From the NCBI GenBank assembly GCA_964492335.1, contig CAZBJX010000001.1, positions 110,723-174,722 on the forward strand: a DNA stretch of 64,000 bases. The letters are read 5' to 3'. The position numbers were made by a program, and so were the translations under genes. Under the pieces are notes generated by a model. That model did no database searches. It had not been told where the DNA came from and saw only the letters and a list, made by a program, of their open reading frames with translations. Shown here piece by piece: positions 62,301 to 64,000 of this stretch (position 1 is the stretch's first letter; each line of letters starts with the position of its first letter). This stretch comes from JAFGCL01 sp964492335 (lineage in GTDB: Bacteria > Chloroflexota > Dehalococcoidia > UBA2247 > RBG-13-53-26).

Positions 62301-63036
62301 AGGCGGCCAGCATCTGCGAGTAGGCGGCGCCTGCACTGCCCGCAGCCAGCGGCGAGCCGGTGGCTATGGCCAGCGGGCCCGGGGTGTGGGTGACCGACAC
62401 CCGGATGTAGTCCACATAAGCGGTCCCCGTCTGGGGGAACCACCACCACACGCTCGTGTTCTGGACGGAGAGGGCCACCCCGAAGCTGCCGGCATTGATC
62501 TCGGCCGGGGTCCAGGTGGTCCCCCAGAGATCGGAGGCGCTGCCGTAGGTGGCCAGGGCCATGGAGGTGGGCCAGTTTGTGCTGGAGGCGCGGTTGCTGC
62601 CCACGGGACTGCCGGCCTTCAGCAGGCGCACCTCCTCGTCCCTGATGGGGCCGCTGTCCTTGCGCATGATGGAGACCGTGATGCCGTTGATGGTGGCATT
62701 GAGGGGGATGGTGAAGCCGAAGCTTGTCCCTTGAAGGTACTCGGAGACGCCCCCGGCGCCCATGGTGGCGGTAGCGTAGCTGGCATCGGGGGCGGTGATG
62801 TAGCCGGGGTTGGACCAGGCCTGGGTGCCGGGGCCGTTCACGTTGGCGCCGCTGCCGGGGTAATGGGGCCCCATGGTGGCCGCCGAGGCGCTCCCGGGCA
62901 TGGCGGCCAGGACGCCCGCCACCAGCAGCAGCGCCAGGGCCGGGGCCAGCCAGAGTGCCGGGACCGGCCCCCGTCTCCTCTGTCCGCTGCGCGGCATGGC
63001 CCGAAGGGCAGTGATGGACCGAAGAAGGTACCGCAT
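59350..63036 (-). CDS. Large surface protein with seven MBG-type repeats and C-terminal anchor
   Basis: 1228 residues from the ATG at 63036. Signal peptide (cleavage near SASA, residue about 52). An N-terminal beta domain follows, then a putative-Ig domain (GLALDGATGAITGTPT), one YGX-type MBG unit, seven repeats of about 82 residues and a bacterial Ig-like domain. The protein ends NWW, one transmembrane helix and six arginines. Probably a cell-surface or S-layer-associated adhesin-like protein. Its neighbour at 63200 is a paralogue with the same tail. Confidence 0.85.
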   Translation of the reverse strand: MRYLLRSITALRAMPRSGQRRRGPVPALWLAPALALLLVAGVLAAMPGSASAATMGPHYPGSGANVNGPGTQAWSNPGYITAPDASYATATMGAGGVSEYLQGTSFGFTIPLNATINGITVSIMRKDSGPIRDEEVRLLKAGSPVGSNRASSTNWPTSMALATYGSASDLWGTTWTPAEINAGSFGVALSVQNTSVWWWFPQTGTAYVDYIRVSVTHTPGPLAIATGSPLAAGSAGAAYSQMLAASGGTPPYAWSIDSGSLPAGLALDGATGAITGTPTAAGGPADITFRVTDSAAASATKALTIAIARGTPVITWADPADITYGTALGATQLNATASVPGTFVYTPAAGALLPAGSGQALHADFTPSDIANYNTAQARAAINVNPLAITVTAADNSKVYGQSDPALTYTCSPALVAGDSFKGALGREAGQGVGTYAINQGTLSLSSSYTLSYTGASLTISPKALAITARDQAKTQGDTLTFAGDEFTAVGLAYSDAVASVTLTSAGAAAPAPKGTYDIVASNAVGTGLSNYSITYKNGTLTVSTYGLTITAAGASKTYGATYTFTGTEFTVTGLQAGDSVDSVTLTSAGAGASAAAETYDIVAGNAVGTGLEKYTIVYANGILTVGPKNLVIIASNATKTYGDTLIFAGTEFTTAGLVNADTVASVTLFSPGAGAAAAKGTYDIVASNAVGTGLSNYSITYKNGTLTVSIHALTITANSAAKVYGDNLTFAGTEFTVTGLQAGDWVDSVALSSAGAGAGAATGSYTIVIAAATGTGLSKYSIAYSNGILTVDPRGLTITADNLTKPCGEALAFTGKEFTPAGLANSDTVASVTLTSAGAGASAPVGGYAIVPSDAIGTGLGNYNVVFANGSLQVKKGIIITAGSASKVYGENLTFAGTEFTVTGLEGGDTVTSVTLTSAGAGAEAAAGAWDIRASAAVGTGLDSYHVSYASGVLTVTPRALQITASSSTKSGGTTATLTGTEFSASGLVNGDRVLLVTLTSPGAEAAAPGGTYDIVPSGAIGQGLDNYAVTYVNGALTVDRIATVWSITASPAQAARGEPVTITVTITPTIAWSVTPPSVSNLPEGGDPISYDIKLTRSGAIGTLTLNYLGVMMTANVTYIKATGRVTIWDGDTALGTARLVNGTATFTTSDLSAGSHRITASYDGDEVFEGGTTLAHVLTVEPGPGPNWWLIGGTAAGAATLGFFLLLLIFLLFRRRRRRKATAQA
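59890..61640 (-). repeat. Seven protein repeats of about 82 residues (MBG type)
   Basis: Each unit has the frame K-x-Y-G-x-x-x-x-F-x-G-x-E-F, then VASVTLTSAGAGA, GTYDIV, GTGL-x-x-Y and G-x-LTV. Two of the units share an almost identical segment (GTYDIVASNAVGTGLSNYSI), a sign of recent exchange within the gene. The boundaries given are approximate. Confidence 0.75.
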
Positions 63037-63199
63037 TCCTAGTGTTAGTCTGGCAACGCCCTGCCAATCCCTTACAATGGTATCACGAGTGCCCGGCTTC
63101 TTTCCGGCGCGTGCTGGGCTGCCCCCGGCTCCCGCCGCGGGGCGCGAGGGACCGGGGCCGTTGCCAGCGACGTGGGGGCTGCCTGCCGCCGGCCGGCGG

Positions 63200-64000
63200 C
63201 TAGGCCGCTGCCTCCCCCTGCCCCCCTCGCTTCCGCCGGCGGCGGAGAACCAGGAGGAAGAGGAGGAAGCCGCCGGCGGCCGCACCGGCGATGATGACCC
63301 ACCACCAGTTGAGCCCGGCCCGGTCCGTCACGATGTGGATATGGGCCAGAGAGCTCCCGCCATCGAAGTTGGCGTCCCCGTCGTGGTGGACGGTGAAGTA
63401 GTGGCTGCCGGCGGAGAGCGCGGAGGTGGTGAAGGTGGCCACCCCGTTGCTGAGGACGGCGGTGCCCAGCACGGTGCCGCCGTCCATGAAGGTCACCATG
63501 CCGGTGGCCTCCGCATTGCTCACCGTGGCGGTAATGGTCACCGGGCTGCCCTCGGCGGACCGTGCGGGCGAGCAGGTCACGGTCCAGATGCCGGCGCCGG
63601 ACCGGCCCACGGTCAGGGTGCCGCTGACATAGCTGATGGTGTAGTTGGCCAGGCCGGTGCCGGCCGCTGCGCCCGGTATGATGTCGTAGGTCCCCGCGGG
63701 GGACACGGCCCCGGCCCCGGCGCAGCTCAGGCTGACGCCGGTGACCGTGTCGGAGTTGACCAGGCCGGCAGCCGCGAACTCCGTCCCGGCGAAGGTGACG
63801 GCCTCTCCGTAGGTCTTACCCCGGTCCTTGGCGGTGATGGTCAGGGGACTGGGGGCCACGGTCAGGGTGCGGCGGACATAGCTGATGGTGTAGTTGGCCA
63901 GGCCGGTGCCGGCCGCTGCGCCCGGTACGATGTCGTAGGTCCCCACGGGGGACACGGCCCCGGCCCCGGCGCAGCTCAGGCTGACGCCGGTGACCGTGTC
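63200..64000 (-). CDS. MBG-repeat surface protein, 5' part outside window
   Basis: The frame is open to the right edge, so the N-terminus is missing. It shows at least two MBG repeats, a bacterial Ig-like domain (VTFMDGGTVLGTAVL), then NWWWVIIAGAAAGG, a transmembrane helix and RRRRKR. Paralogue of the preceding protein with shorter C-terminal part. Surface location expected. The spacer 63037-63199 between the two shows no clear promoter or terminator. Confidence 0.85.
   Translation of the reverse strand, partial: DTVTGVSLSCAGAGAVSPVGTYDIVPGAAAGTGLANYTISYVRRTLTVAPSPLTITAKDRGKTYGEAVTFAGTEFAAAGLVNSDTVTGVSLSCAGAGAVSPAGTYDIIPGAAAGTGLANYTISYVSGTLTVGRSGAGIWTVTCSPARSAEGSPVTITATVSNAEATGMVTFMDGGTVLGTAVLSNGVATFTTSALSAGSHYFTVHHDGDANFDGGSSLAHIHIVTDRAGLNWWWVIIAGAAAGGFLLFLLVLRRRRKRGGQGEAAA
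63626..64000 (-). repeat. Near-identical 126-nt direct repeat inside the MBG gene
   Basis: 63626-63751 and 63875-64000 differ at only two positions that I can see. The period of 249 nt is 83 codons, one MBG unit. It probably continues beyond the window. Confidence 0.85.

Overview
The window is about 64 kb of GC-rich bacterial chromosome, densely packed with short operons joined by ATGA/GTGA stop-start overlaps. The gene content suggests an anaerobic, acyl-CoA-metabolising bacterium that carries a carbonyl branch of the Wood-Ljungdahl pathway. Its CO dehydrogenase (CdhA plus the epsilon subunit CdhB) and short acetyl-CoA synthase are of the archaeal type. Together with FmdB-type zinc ribbons, MBG-repeat surface proteins, class III CoA-transferases and tandem Lrp regulators, this fits Chloroflexota of the Dehalococcoidia type best. 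That placement is inference: there is no rRNA gene in the window.

Layout. 1-13.5 kb: an acyl-CoA synthetase alpha-type gene cut by the window edge, mutL, a heteromeric class III CoA-transferase pair, then a leftward operon (MarR regulator, two crotonases, an SDR, a CrtC/AttH-like protein, an Fe-S protein). This operon diverges from another SDR over a palindromic promoter/operator. rnk follows. 13.6-21.3 kb (leftward): two acyl-CoA synthetase alpha-type proteins, NuoE/NuoF-like diaphorase subunits, a small unknown protein, a crotonase and two membrane-anchored FKBP isomerases. 21.4-31.6 kb (leftward): cooC, acsC, acsB, cdhB, cdhA, acsD, acsE, a small coupled unknown gene, and at the promoter-proximal end three 2-hydroxyacyl-CoA-dehydratase-type genes that all carry internal deletions (one is an in-frame chimera). 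31.8-43.3 kb: a tandem-domain Lrp regulator with a strong terminator, fmt, lysA, a second copy of the CoA-transferase pair with an alcohol dehydrogenase, pfkA, glyQS and a metallo-beta-lactamase hydrolase. 43.3-47.4 kb (leftward): a candidate undescribed modification system. It comprises a DUF2207-like membrane protein ending in nine Cys-His-Ser/Asp-Ala units, a radical SAM/SPASM enzyme with a PqqD-like N-terminus, and a coupled multi-pass membrane protein. 47.4-59.2 kb: an SDR, a second tandem Lrp regulator, a crotonase, ogt, polA, a ketosteroid-dehydrogenase-like flavoprotein, several small proteins, dCMP deaminase with a UPF0200-like P-loop protein, a GNAT and an FmdB zinc ribbon. 59.3-64 kb: two large MBG-repeat surface proteins, the second running off the window.

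How the genes fit together. CoA-transferases or acyl-CoA synthetases would activate acids. Crotonases, SDRs, the alcohol dehydrogenase and the flavoprotein would carry out beta-oxidation-like steps. The NuoEF-like pair would handle NADH/ferredoxin electrons, and the CODH/ACS complex would make or split acetyl-CoA. The specific substrates cannot be read from the sequence.
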